NCBI RefSeq assembly: GCF_022539665.2 | Contig: NC_081331.1 | Span: forward strand, 1,894,501-1,958,500 | DNA from: Daphnia carinata | Lineage: Eukaryota > Arthropoda > Branchiopoda > Diplostraca > Daphniidae | Length of the DNA stretch: 64,000 bases | Direction of reading: 5' to 3' | Position numbers and translations under genes: made by a program | Shown: one piece after another, positions 50,992 through 62,244 of the stretch | Layout: every line of letters begins with the position of its first letter | Numbering within the stretch: the first letter of the stretch is position 1 | The notes under the pieces: model-generated | Told to the model about the DNA's origin: nothing | Database searches by the model: none | What the model saw: the letters and a program-made list of their open reading frames with translations, nothing else

Positions 50992-51706
50992 AAAACAAAA
51001 TACAAAATTACTTCAAAAAATATCCAGATATTACACGTTGTTCTTTGAATCTAAGTTGAAGAAATCAAAGAATGTAATAAATAATAATAGAATGCTTACA
51101 GATAAACGATAAACCAATGGAAACAATGCTTACCATCAAACGTGACAAAAACAAATAAAGCAAAACAAAAAAAAAAAAACTTGATAAATGTAACGTTTGT
51201 ACACAGCTAACACAGACAATGAAAGAAACGAATTTTGCAAAAAATATTTTATAAAAAAAATTTTATTGACAATTCTCTGCACATTACAATTATTTTTGCA
51301 ACTTTAAAAAGACATAATAGCCCTTTCAAAAGTTGCCGTCAACCCAGGCAGGGGGGGACACTGCCTTGTTGACCCACCGGGGAGATTACCCGGTGATTGG
51401 CTAAGAGAAGCCGGAAGAAGAGCTGAAGATTTGGAACATTTTTACAGGAGCGATTAACCTTTAGTTCGGATTTGTGGGTAGCCACGTCGCCCTCCGTGAA
51501 CACATCATCGGACTAAGCGGACCCCACGTCCCCTTTCCGGCCAGAGCCCTCCAAACCTCGGTATATGTTATTTTTATATATACCGTACAGTAGGGGCATG
51601 ACCCCCTACGGGCTTATTACGAGTCAAGGGGAAACGGGGCTACGGAAAGGAAGGGAGCCCAGATATGCACTTCAATTTTTTAAATATAAAATACCGTCTC
51701 GGGAAT

Positions 51707-52126
51707 CCGAATGAAGTATAGAAATATCATGTCATCCATCCAATCATTACAATTTATTCAGTGTCATGCCCCAACCAAGAATTTTTTCAGATCCAATGTT
51801 ACTATTAACCTACACTGAGAAAAGAAAAACAACACCATTAAGCATCTCAGTTGTTGCTCATGTGACTTACATGACTCATAGATTCAACTTCTGACAGAAG
51901 CTTGGGAAAGGCCATACAAATTGTAGATGAAAATCATTGTATAAGGCTCTTGAATGATAAAATAACACCCCTAGAAAGTTGCATTGTTGATAGTTGTGTT
52001 CCCAGTATGCTGAAAATCCTTTCCTTTGGATAAATTTTTTTTTTGTAGATTAGACATGGTTGGCAAAAAGGAGGAGAAAAGCTTCATCATAAATTCAAAA
52101 ATTTTTCAAGAAAATTCCTTTCATAC
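51707..52126. other. gap between foldback element and orphan gene
   Basis: A/T-rich DNA containing the 3' flank of the minus-strand orphan gene. No feature is recognised. Confidence 0.5.
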
Positions 52127-52769
52127 CTAAAGAGTCCATGTATGATGTTCATCTCTGCGATGCCAGTGAAGTGAAACATCTTTAGGGCCATTTAAGTACC
52201 CAGCTTCACCAACACTCTGAGTGTAAAGGACAAGTTGTTCTTTAGCAAAAGAAGCAGAATTATTTGAGGCTTCTAGCTGTGACAGAACTATAAAGGATTG
52301 CTGTTGTACACAGGATTCATTAACACAAGATGGTACTTCTCATTAGACAATTTGCATTACTCTATTACTTTACCTCACACCTTAACGGTAATGCACTCTC
52401 AGTGTTTTTTTCAACTACAGGCTGACTCTTCCATCCTGTAACACTTCCAGACTTGACTTGATCCCCCGCTAAAATTCTGTGAATGCAAAATAATAGCATT
52501 AAAAATACTTTTTCGATAGACAAAGAACGGGGAAGTACCTAATCCATGTTTTAGGTTGAACTCGTGCCATTTCTGGGTTTCCGTACCACACCCATTTTTG
52601 GCCCAAATACAGTCCCACAATTGTTCAGTTCCATCGCTGCATGGACTGATTACGAACAATAATTGAGCCTGCAGGTTCATAATTAGAGCTAAAAAACAAT
52701 AATTAATAATTGAAAACTAATATAATAATCTTTGTACTTACCATCCTTATGTTTCATTATCTTATCCAT
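52127..52769 (-). CDS. orphan four-exon gene, 148 aa
   Basis: The exons are 52,769-52,742, 52,688-52,539, 52,468-52,374 and 52,300-52,127. All junctions use GT...AG and the phases (1, 1, 0) join to give 148 aa. Introns are 53, 70 and 73 bp, like those of the neighbouring genes. The protein starts MDKIMKHKDALIMNLQ. It has a short hydrophobic strand (QLLFVIS), a cysteine/tryptophan-rich stretch (CSDGTEQLWDCIWAKNGC) and a polar C-terminus ending HRRDEHHTWTL. There is no signal peptide or membrane helix. I do not recognise a family. The last stop (TAG) overlaps a donor-like TAG|GTATG, so a spliced 3' untranslated region is possible. The multi-exon phase agreement is the main reason to call it a gene. 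Confidence 0.55.
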
Positions 52770-53534
52770 TTTAACATATTTTTCTCCAGCCACACGTTAT
52801 TCTCCATCCACGCTACTCAACTAACTGCGAATGGCATCCAATGGACTGAAATTGCCTACATGCCAGTAATAACGAGTCTGAGCGGTAGATGGCTACGTGT
52901 CGGAAAAAAAGAAAAAAGTGTGATTTTTTTTTTTTTTGGCGAATTTTTTTTTTTTTGGGGGGGTAAAACGGATTGCCATATGCGTACACCGTGAGCAAAT
53001 TAGTCGGAAATTTCAAAAGTTCTACGCACTGTAGAACTTAACGTGTGGTTGCTTACAATAGCTGCCTAAGATCGATAAAAATGGATTAAGCTACTGCTAT
53101 CTAATATTTCCTGCCATTTCTAATACTAAAAAAGGGCAAAAGTGTACACTGCTAAACAGAATATATATTTTCGGCGTTAGTACACGACTCGCTGAATTAA
53201 TGATTCATCCATCTTTACATTTCATATACAAACAGACAATGAACATTAAGTGGATATGTTATGAGGCGCATGAGTTGGCCGATTGGAGGTTAAAAAAAAA
53301 AAGAAAACAACGATAAGAAAATAAGTTAACATCTCCAGAACGAAGCAATTCTGGAGATGAAAAATTCCTCCTTACTCCAGAATACATCTTAGAGTCACAG
53401 GCCAGTGGGTAAATTAAAGAATCTTTTAAAACTGCAATTTTCTTCGTCGCTCGATGTGGTTGCGAGAAAACGCATGATTCTTCCTCGATGACGCTCCACC
53501 AAAATAGACTGCATTGATCTCCAATTATTTTGTT
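52770..53534. other. gap before the phosphate transporter cluster
   Basis: It contains a GGTAGATGGCTACGTG motif at 52,884-52,899 followed by poly-A, poly-T and poly-G runs, resembling one arm of the hairpin modules at 47.6 and 48.2 kb. The rest is A/T-rich and includes the 3' flank of transporter copy A. No gene is seen. Confidence 0.5.
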
Positions 53535-56018
53535 TTACGACGCATCTTTGGTTTCGTTTTCGCTGGAATCGCCTGAAATACTGGATGCGGAACTTGGAAT
53601 GTTACCCTCAGCTTCCGGCCTGAATTTCTTGCAGCAAGCGCATTTGGCGAACTGGCGATCGTACGGCTCCAGGGATCGACAAGCAAGCGGAAGCCACTTC
53701 CAATTCCGCATTGTTTTCGGTAGCCATGATGGTTTTTTGCGCTGTAGTGTTTTGATAATGGCTATTGCGATCAAAAGAAGCACAAACGGAATACCAACGC
53801 ATAATAGTGGGATAGTTCCAGCGACAGAGAGACCCAAAACGATTCCGGGGAAAAGGAAGAACATTCCCACCAAATATATAATGGCGAACCATCGGTATTT
53901 GGCCGTCTCATTGCCGAGGAATTTCGCCATTGGAATGGGAAATCGCATAAACGGAATGGGGTAGTAAAGCAAAATGCCCGTTATGTTGAAAAACAAATGG
54001 ACCAGTGAAATTTGCAAAGTGTCCTGAAGTTTTTCGACTGGTGCGGCCAACGCAGCGATGAGCGACGTCGTTGTCGTTCCAATGTTTGATCCCAAAGTTA
54101 GTGGATACACTCGTTCAATCGAAATGACACCGATGCCGACGAGAGGAGTAAGTGTCGACGTAAACACCGAGCTCGACTGAACCAGAAAGGTAATAACCGC
54201 ACCAACAATCATAGCAAGATAGCCGGTCAGCCAAGGGACGTATGGAATTTTGGCATTAATCACTCGTTTGATAATGTTGGCAATGTGTCCTGAAAATTTG
54301 TAATTTGTCATCTTAGCAGATCCGATTATTTTTTCTTGGAATTTGGAAGCAGAATAATTATACCTTTCATCATGGAGTTGAGAATTTTGACTAAACCAAC
54401 GAGACATCCGCAGAGCATGAAAAGTGAGATGAATAAGAGAATCAGACCGACAGCCCAATCTTCTAGCCCTGTGTTTTCGAACAAAAATTCGCCCTCTGAA
54501 ATGAAAAAAAAAACACAAATAAATAAATTACAAATTATGATCAATTTTAACGGTTTTTAAAATACAAACGTACCACAAGGAACAGGCTGGGTGATGTTTT
54601 CGCCGCACTGCTTGATTAAGGAAGCGTTGTCGTAATTTGGATCGCCTGCTGCCCAGCCCTCAAGGACTTGGGAATCAAGCTAAAAGTGCAATTATTTAAG
54701 GATTTGTTTAGCCTGCACAATTAAAGAATGACTTTTCTTACCTGAATAATTTTATCTACGAACGGGTCTATGATGGCATTCAACAAGGTAACCCCGCCGT
54801 TCCCGGACGAAGAATTGACGCCTTTAACAATTTCTCCAGTCAACCATTCCAGATAACCGATTCCAAATATTGAGTCTGCACAAAACAAAGCACTATTATG
54901 CCTCCAATCTTTTACAAGTAAATTGAGCTGTTCACGAAACGAAAATTTCGTACTCGAAACGATTTCAACGGTAAAGAGAACAATGACGGCCAGCCAATTA
55001 AACATATCGTGTACTGTCGCCCCAGCGAAAGCTCTTCTAAACTCGTTTCTGTTGGCGATCTGGGTGAAGGACACAATTGTGTTTGTCACTGAAGTTCCAA
55101 TATTGGCACCCATGATGATTGGGATTGCCATGTGAACGGTAATAACTAAACAAAATTGAGACACAATTAGACTGATTGCACGCGACAATGGCTTTGACTT
55201 TGACCGTTCCGAAAATGATACAGCAAAAAAAAAGTATTTCAGCTTACTGTCTGCGGCAACCATGCTGACCACAATTGATGTAGATGTTGAAGAACTTTGA
55301 ACGAGTACGGTGACTAGAATTCCAATCATCAAACCAACCACGGGGTTTTGCATAAGTTCACTTTGCTGAAAAAGTTCACCTGGAACCGAGGGAGTTTTAT
55401 GTTTTTCAATCCTTGAATTCACTTCATTCTTCTAAATTAAAGAATATTTACCGGCTGTTTTTCCAGCAATGAGGCGGAATGCGCTAGAAAGTAAGGTTAG
55501 GGAGCATATGAAGAAGTAGAGCAATCCTAGTGCAGTTAGGATTTTGGCGAAGTTGATTAGCACTCGGATTATTTTGGCCTTCGTAGTCATGTCTGTGATT
55601 CACGGGGAAAATAGCATTCATGTAGATCGTTTCTTTATAGATCAAGCTTAACATTTTTGCAACGTACCAGCCCATTTCTCCGAGTCGTCTACTAGCTCGA
55701 TGATGGCCCACGGATCGTCAACATTGGCTGCGATGGCAGAATCAGAATCATCAGAACTCGAACTTGCCCGCCGACTGTCAACTCCTTTCTCCATAAGGTC
55801 AGGATCAATCACGCCCACTGTTTCGCTAGAAACATTTTCCTGTCAATCGAAAAGAGCGCACGCAATTCGTTAATGTTGATGTAAAATCTTAATAGGGTGT
55901 TTTAAGTGTAAGAGGAAGATTACGTAAGACAATTCAAGGTTTAAAACGACACTACCTCGGATGGTGGGTTGACAACCTTTCCTTCGAGGGTCAGCTGAGT
56001 AGCCCTACTGATTGTCAT
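53535..56018 (-). CDS. sodium-dependent phosphate cotransporter, copy A (SLC34 / NaPi-II family)
   Basis: The nine exons are 56,018-55,956, 55,839-55,668, 55,592-55,452, 55,379-55,248, 55,145-54,954, 54,875-54,742, 54,679-54,574, 54,495-54,364 and 54,289-53,535, giving 608 aa. The family couples Na+ and phosphate import at the plasma membrane. The two QSSS motifs that mark the inverted transport repeats are present at residues 153-156 (QSSSTSTS) and 395-398 (QSSSVFTS). The family motifs [11 protein letters not shown] and [10 protein letters not shown] follow. A large extracellular-loop segment ([22 protein letters not shown]) and a cysteine cluster near the C-terminus (KCACCKKF) also fit NaPi-II. 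The chosen ATG follows a short leader. An upstream untranslated exon (about 56,160-56,075) probably joins at 56,022 through a 52-bp intron. It lacks the intron found in copies B and C inside the ATVHDMFNW motif. It is shorter than the roughly 630-690 aa of vertebrate NaPi-II proteins, but the core is intact. Confidence 0.92.
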
Positions 56019-56022
56019 TTTC

Positions 56023-56074
56023 CTACGATAAAAAAAATTGGTTGAAACTAAGCGTTATTAACAAGAAAACTTAC
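56023..56074 (-). other. probable intron in the 5' leader of copy A
   Basis: A donor TTTTTC|GTAAGT (56,075/56,074) and an acceptor TATCGTAG (56,023) lie four bases before the start codon. The length matches other introns in this gene. Confidence 0.5.
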
Positions 56075-56189
56075 GAAAAAAATTACCAGGGGTTCTATAG
56101 CCTTGGCAAGGGTGGTTTTTCACCTTGAGTTCACGAAGTGACAAACGCTTCTCCGTGTGCTGCAGCTAGATATCAGCGAAACTCACCCA

Positions 56190-56196
56190 TTTTATA
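56190..56196 (-). promoter_or_regulatory. TATA box of phosphate transporter copy A
   Basis: TATAAAA on the minus strand (CACCTATAAAATGGG), about 30 bp before the inferred start of the leader exon near 56,160 and about 170 bp before the ATG. No equivalent was seen for copy B. Confidence 0.5.
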
Positions 56197-57398
56197 GGTG
56201 ATCATTCGGTGTAGCAGGAATGTGACCGACCCCTGTTATCCAACCTAAAGTCACTTATCGTGACACGAAGTCTTCAGAGTCATTACCACGTGCTACCGGT
56301 GTGACACATTGCGTCACCATTCATGAGGGTATTCACCAGCAACAGGGATAGTGATCTAGGGCACCATGACTTTGAATGTTGAAGTAACAAATAATCCCAG
56401 TCCATTATCGCCTAATCTTGTAAGACGAGTTGACGGAGCGATCACGTCTGACAGTAGGAATCTACTATTGCGCTACCATGGGAAAACTGTGAAGATGATA
56501 GGCTACTTTACTTGACTGGGCGGGGAGGAGGGGTAGGTAACGTAAATATCAATACATTCTGAAACACACGGCAATAGCGTCTGGGAGAAGAAGGCATTGA
56601 AAACATTTCTACTTGTCTGTGATTTCTCTTATCATTTTTTTACTTTAGCTTCTAGTGGTGGAAAAGTAATGAATAGGTCAATCAAAGCTCGCACTAGCAA
56701 AGGCCATGAAACCAGAAAAACTGGCTCCATTGAACTTTGAACATGCAGGACGTCGTGTTGGATGATACAACAATCATCAATCCCGTGTGCAGCTTCGTTG
56801 TAAAGTTTTCCAACCATTAACGGAGTCGAATGTGATCGGATTTAAACTGTGACCGCTGTAACCAGAGTTGCAAACACACTCCCCCTTTCCTCCCTTTTCA
56901 AGATAGGAAAGCACACCCGCTCGTCCTTGGACGTAAACGAACGGCGTTAATAGGATTTACAAACAACTCGATCGTTAAGCTTACCAAAAGGAATCGACTG
57001 CGGACATTGGAAGGTAGATAAAAACCCTGAATAGCCTTGAATGGATGTAGCGGTGCATGTCTAGCTTAAAATACACGTAACATAAGCAAAAACGTCGTAG
57101 CGAGTTTCGCAGTTGAACTCTTGCTAGTTTTATTGAGGCAGTATAGCCAATGGTACGTTTGAATGTGGTCAGTGCCAAATCAAGCAAAAAAAACTTGAAA
57201 AATAAAACAACCGCAAAATTATTTGAGAATACACCATTGGTTTATAAATTTTCCGAAGACACGAAATGTAACCTAATCCCATCATTTCAGTATACCGGAT
57301 GGTCGATAAAAATGTTGCGTAGCTTATGGCCTTGTACCTATTGCGGTCGCCATTGTTTTACAGGTAGTCTTAGGACGAGATGGAAACTCGATTAATTT
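56197..57398. other. intergenic region between transporter copies A and B
   Basis: It contains the upstream region of copy A and the 3' untranslated region of copy B. A minus-strand AATAAA polyadenylation signal lies at 57,129-57,134, about 265 bases after the copy B stop. The 81-codon plus-strand frame at 57,150-57,395 lies opposite this untranslated region and is not called. Confidence 0.5.
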
Positions 57399-59995
57399 TC
57401 AGGTTGTCTGATTCAAATCGGTTGAACTTTCCGATTCGACGAGAACAACGGAACTCGTCGTGTTGTTTTCTTTACTATCTTCACCCTGTCGAAACTTGTT
57501 ACAGCAAGCGCATTTGGCGAACTGGCGATCGTACGGCTCCAGGGATCGACATCCAACAGGCAGCCACTTCCAATCCCGCATGACGGAAGGCAAAAGAAAA
57601 GGCCACTTTCGCTGCAAAATTTTGATGACGGCTATGGCGATCAAAACAATTAAGACCGGAACGCCTACGACTAGCAATGCGATGGTGCCAGCAATGGAAA
57701 GACCCAAAACTATAGCAGGCAAGAAGAAGAACATTCCTACTAGATAGAGAATGGCGAACCATCGATACTTGGCAGTTTCGTTGCCGAGAAACTTAGCCAT
57801 TGGAATCGGAAACCGCATGAATGGGATAGGATAGAAAAGTAAGATGCCAGTGACGTTGAAGCATAGATGGACCAAAGATATTTGCAAGGTGTCGTGCAGC
57901 GCATCTGGCGAAGCTGCTAAAGCGGCAAGAAGGGCTGTTGTTGTCGTACCAATGTTGGACCCCAAAGTGAGCGGATAGACTCGCTCTAGCGATATAACAC
58001 CGATACCAACAAGTGGAGTAAGCGCTGATGTAAAGACAGAGCTAGACTGAACTATGAAAGTCATTCCAGCTCCGACAGCAAGGGCTATGTAACCGGTGAG
58101 CCATGGAACGTAAGGGATTTTGGCGTTGATCACGCGTTTGATGACGTTAGCAATGTGTCCTTCGTTAGGAACAAAATAACATTGTTGTGTCAGGACTTAA
58201 ATTTAAAAAAGTAACCCGAATTTTTTACCTTGCATCATGGAGTTGAGGATCTTGACAAGGAAAATAAGGCAGCTGCAAAGTATGATCAGTGAAATGGCCA
58301 GAAGAATTAATCCCACAGCCCAGTCTTCCATTCCGGTGTCTTCAAATAGAAATTCTCCGTCTACGAAAGCGCAAATTACAAACGTATTTTTTTAAAGACA
58401 TCTGGAGCGACTCTAGGTCAATGGCTGCAGTAACATAGGTTCACAGAGAAACAAATTTACCGCATGGTATTGGGTCGGTGACATTTCCGCCACATTGCTG
58501 AATTAGCGAAGCATTTTCGTAACGAGGATCATCGTTAGCCCAGCCTTTTAACACTTTCGAATCTAACTGCAAAGTAAAGATCGCGTTCATGGAGATTCGA
58601 CATTGGAAAAAGAAGTTGATCGATTAGCAACTACTAAAGCGACTTACCTGTATGATAAGGTCTACGAAAGGATCTGTTACTACCGTCAAAATTTTTATTT
58701 CTCCTTCGCCAGAAGACGTGTTGACTCCGTTGACGATGACGCCACTCAACCACTCCAAGTAGCCAACACCGAAGATGGGTTCTGAAATTGGGAATTGAAA
58801 AGAGTTTGTTTAAAAACCGACTGAGACGTGGGTTATGTGAAATCCTTACGGCAAACGACTTCAACGATAAAAAGAACGATCACTGTCAACCAATTGAACA
58901 TGTCGTGTACCTGAAACACGCAAAACAGTACAACATTGAATTACTTATGCACCGCGACAAAAAGAACGTTGAAAAATGCATACCGTTGCGCCAGCAAAGG
59001 CTCTTCTAAATTCATTTTTGTTGCCGATTTGAGTAAAGGAAACGATGGTGTTAGTAACTGAAGTTCCAATGTTGGCACCCATGATGATTGGGATTGCCAT
59101 TGCAACGGTCAGAACTAAGTAAATAGAAATGATTTGTTAATCCCTAGACTATGTATAGTAAACGAAAAAAATGCGTAATAGCGAATTACCACCAGCTCCG
59201 ACCATGCTCACAATGATGGAAGTTGACGTGGAAGAACTCTGAACCAATACGGTGACTAAAATGCCAATCATCAATCCAACGACAGGATTTTGCATGAGCT
59301 CGCTCTGCTGGAAAATTGTACCTGTACGAAATCAATAAAGCGTTAAGTCAATAGCGATTATTTCACAGTTATAAGACTTGGTAATCATGTTTGTTGAGGA
59401 GCACTTAGCTTTAAAATTTGTGTAAAACACACCAAAAACAATTTACCAGCTGTTTTTCCAGATATCAGGCGAAATGCGCTGGAAAGTAGGTCTAGCGAGC
59501 AGATGAAGAAGTACAGTAAGCCAATAGCAGCAAGTATTTTCGAGACGTTGGTCACCACTCGGATTACTTTGGCTTTCGTGCTCATATCTGGAACGCAATG
59601 CGTGCAAAAAAATGAGGAAATTAAGTGGCTATACCAAAAGTACCATTTTACACTGTTATACCTTCCCATTTTTCAGAATTGTCGACGAGCTCAACAATCG
59701 CCCATGGATCCTCTTCGGCTGATGCTGGTGCCGGGACACTGTCAACACTTGGGCTATCAGATGTCTCTGATTGAGCCTTATTCCTTCTGGAATCAATACT
59801 GCTATTGCTTTCAACGTCATTGCTAACAGACATCTAATGGAAATTATTGAAGAATAAAAGGATTTTTTTCAATATTCTTTCGGTTTGTTTAGGTAAGTTG
59901 AAATTCAAAAAGGAGAAGCAATTTACGGCATCCGAAGAATGTTCGCTGTTCTTTTCTTTCGGATCGGCAGATGTAGGGATCAGTGTGTTGGTCAT
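57399..59995 (-). CDS. sodium-dependent phosphate cotransporter, copy B (SLC34 / NaPi-II family)
   Basis: The ten exons are 59,995-59,927, 59,833-59,662, 59,587-59,447, 59,321-59,190, 59,114-58,984, 58,910-58,850, 58,781-58,648, 58,566-58,461, 58,360-58,229 and 58,159-57,399, giving 612 aa. The QSSS motifs are at residues 155-158 and 397-400, with [11 protein letters not shown] and [10 protein letters not shown] near them. The extracellular-loop segment reads [22 protein letters not shown], and the C-terminal cysteine cluster is KCACCNKF. Exon lengths 172, 141, 132, 134, 106 and 132 are identical to those of copy A, so the pair arose by tandem duplication. Compared with A, an extra intron splits ...[11 protein letters not shown]. 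The cytoplasmic N-terminus is serine-rich and differs most from A. The start codon lies at the beginning of a short exon; a leader exon ending at 60,087 probably joins at 60,004. Confidence 0.92.
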
Positions 59996-62244
59996 CTTCG
60001 TTGCCTATTAAGTAAAAACGAACAGGTTAATAAAGAATAAGTGACCATTCACTTTTTTTTTTTTTTTTTTTGCAAATAAGACGTACCGGTTCCGGTGAGC
60101 GTTGAGCTTAGTCGATTTTATTTGACAACAGGACTGTTTCAAATAATATCTTCCAAGACTAGTGAGAGTTACTAGTGAACTGCTACGCGACCAGGTGTTT
60201 GCGGACGAATTTATTGAAAACGTTTCATTTGTTCGGAATGCAAGCAACGTTTTTCATATCGCCCCTTAATTCTTCTTTAAAGAACAACATATAGCTTTAC
60301 ACACGACCACGCGTTAATTGCCCCTTCCGCACGTGATATAACTGTGGCCTTGTGTTTCTTATGTTGAAAAATGGCGAATAAACGCTTCACACCCGGAACA
60401 CGCAACAGATAACATAGCACTTAGTGATCCGTTACTAGATCTATTTTTAACGTAATACCTCAATTAACAGAATGACGGAAAACCATTTGAAGTCGGCCGG
60501 CATTTCAGTAGGTGAGCTGGGTAGCGTAACGTTTAACGTTACAGTCATACAGTGGTAAATTCTAGCCCATCCAAAGCCGGGGATAAAAGGCTTAGCTTTA
60601 TTAGCTGTCTACAAAGTCGTCGATTCGCTGGTACGTGTTAAAATTTAATTCCAGTACATTTTAACGGGACTTATAGCGAAGAAATCTAGGTAACAAAAGC
60701 TCGATTAATATGTAAGTAGCAGTACCTGGTGTTGATCATTTTTTTGCTAAACTATTGAAAATGGTAATAGCAACAAACCCTTGCCACCAACAAAGAGGAT
60801 TAACATAAATATTATGGGAAGTTATAACATGAAAGGGAAAATCTTTGAACTTGTTAGATAGGATTGAAATATTGTGACTACATGTTCAAGACGTCCTATC
60901 ACACTTTAGGTGTGAAATCCGTGTTTCTTATCGAGCTTTGTAAAACGCATAAATAGGGAAAAATTTCCCTAAAGAAAGATCAGTCCGTCCACTGACTTCT
61001 AGTACTCATAACACCATTGATGTAGAGCCAGAATCATGTTTTTTCCCTCTCAATCGCCTTATACAAGTTGAAATGAATCATATATTCTTGGTTTACAACA
61101 GCTACACTAAGTAGTTGGGGAAACAAAAAAAAGTCAAACAGGGTTGCGATGAAATACCTTTGGGTAGTAGCCAACAGTGACTTTCAACCCTCCCTAACCG
61201 ATTTTTGTTTTAAACAAACACTAAGAAACGAACCAAACGACAGACAAAATTGCGCAATACGTGTGATGTGGTACGTCGTCTTTGATAATCTATTTGTCCA
61301 TCTATTATCTCCTACAAGGTTGCGATTTAGCCAACAACAAAATCGCTGCAAGAACAGAGTAGACATTGATCTTTCGCGCACGGCACGCCCGTGATCGTAC
61401 GTAAAGCTACAAACAAGTAGATTATCTTTCTTTAAAATGCCAAGCCCCCGAACTCAGTCAACTCTTCCCGAAAAGAAAAAGAAAGATACATTTTATTTAC
61501 GTATTTATTTTTTCGAGGCAACGCCAAACAAAATGGATACGGCGAGCCAAAGTAGGTCATTTCGTTCATGCGCATTTTTTAGGCGCGCATTATTACTATC
61601 GGGAAGCCGGAATTTGCGCTTCACAGTGTAAGGTTCACTAACACATTGAAGTTTATGCGGCACAGTCACAGATCCGGAACCAGAGAAGAAATACGAGAAC
61701 AAACGTTTCAAACAAGCTGCATATATTGCCTTTAAATATATGTAAAAACGTTCAGGCATATACAAAATGAAAAAAAAAATAATAATAATTAAAAAAAACG
61801 TGTGCGAGATTCTGTTCTGTTCAAAGGCTAACAACATTCTAACCGAGCACAGTGTAGCCGATTCTCTAGCCATAAAAATTGTGCGCTTGTTGGGACTGAA
61901 AACGCCTTTTAGGCTTACCAATTCGATACATTTCCGCATTAGACATTCTGTTCGTAGAATAATAATTACGCAATAGTAATTGCGTGGAAATAACATTATA
62001 ATTTAATAAGAAGGCTGTGGAAGTGCGGTTGGGGTATAGGCGGTATTCCTAAATCGCTTTTGTTTCTAACTTTGATGCGAATCCTCTCACCATCCGCCAT
62101 AAAAGAAATTGCATTTAGCGGTAAATTCTAGGTAGTACTAGAGCAAGGGATTCGCAAGTAAGATAGGTACCGCTCATAAATATATGAACTAGCCAAAATG
62201 GTGGGTAAATAGGCATTAAATAGGCATAGCAGCCTCCTAACCGG
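59996..62244. other. intergenic region between transporter copies B and C
   Basis: A probable leader intron of copy B spans 60,005-60,086, with a donor ACCG|GTACGT and an acceptor TTAATAG, next to a long T-run. The remainder is A/T-rich DNA with promoter sequences of B and 3' sequences of C. Minus-strand AATAAA signals occur around 61,495-61,510. No coding exon is seen. Confidence 0.5.

Larger units (their letters stand above)
49944..51706. mobile_element. 1.76-kb foldback element with long inverted arms
   Basis: The left arm (49,944-50,574) and right arm (about 51,084-51,706) are near-identical reverse complements of about 620 bp. They differ by a few substitutions and 1-2 base indels, for example GGGGTGCCGC against GGGGTCCGC. 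The outermost bases are ATTCCCG on both ends, followed by ACGGTATT. Inside the arms, moving inward, are a GC-rich part (50,010-50,340) with its own small hairpins and an A/T-rich part with AATAAAA-type signals and a long T-run. The 509-bp loop carries three tRNA-like sequences. No transposase frame is visible, so the element is non-autonomous. I could not define a target-site duplication. The high arm identity suggests recent origin or ongoing conversion between arms. Confidence 0.85.

Noticed and set aside
57150-57395. 81-codon plus-strand frame opposite the 3' end of transporter copy B
   Set aside because: Lies over the untranslated region with a minus-strand polyadenylation signal beside it. 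Low complexity at its start and no family.
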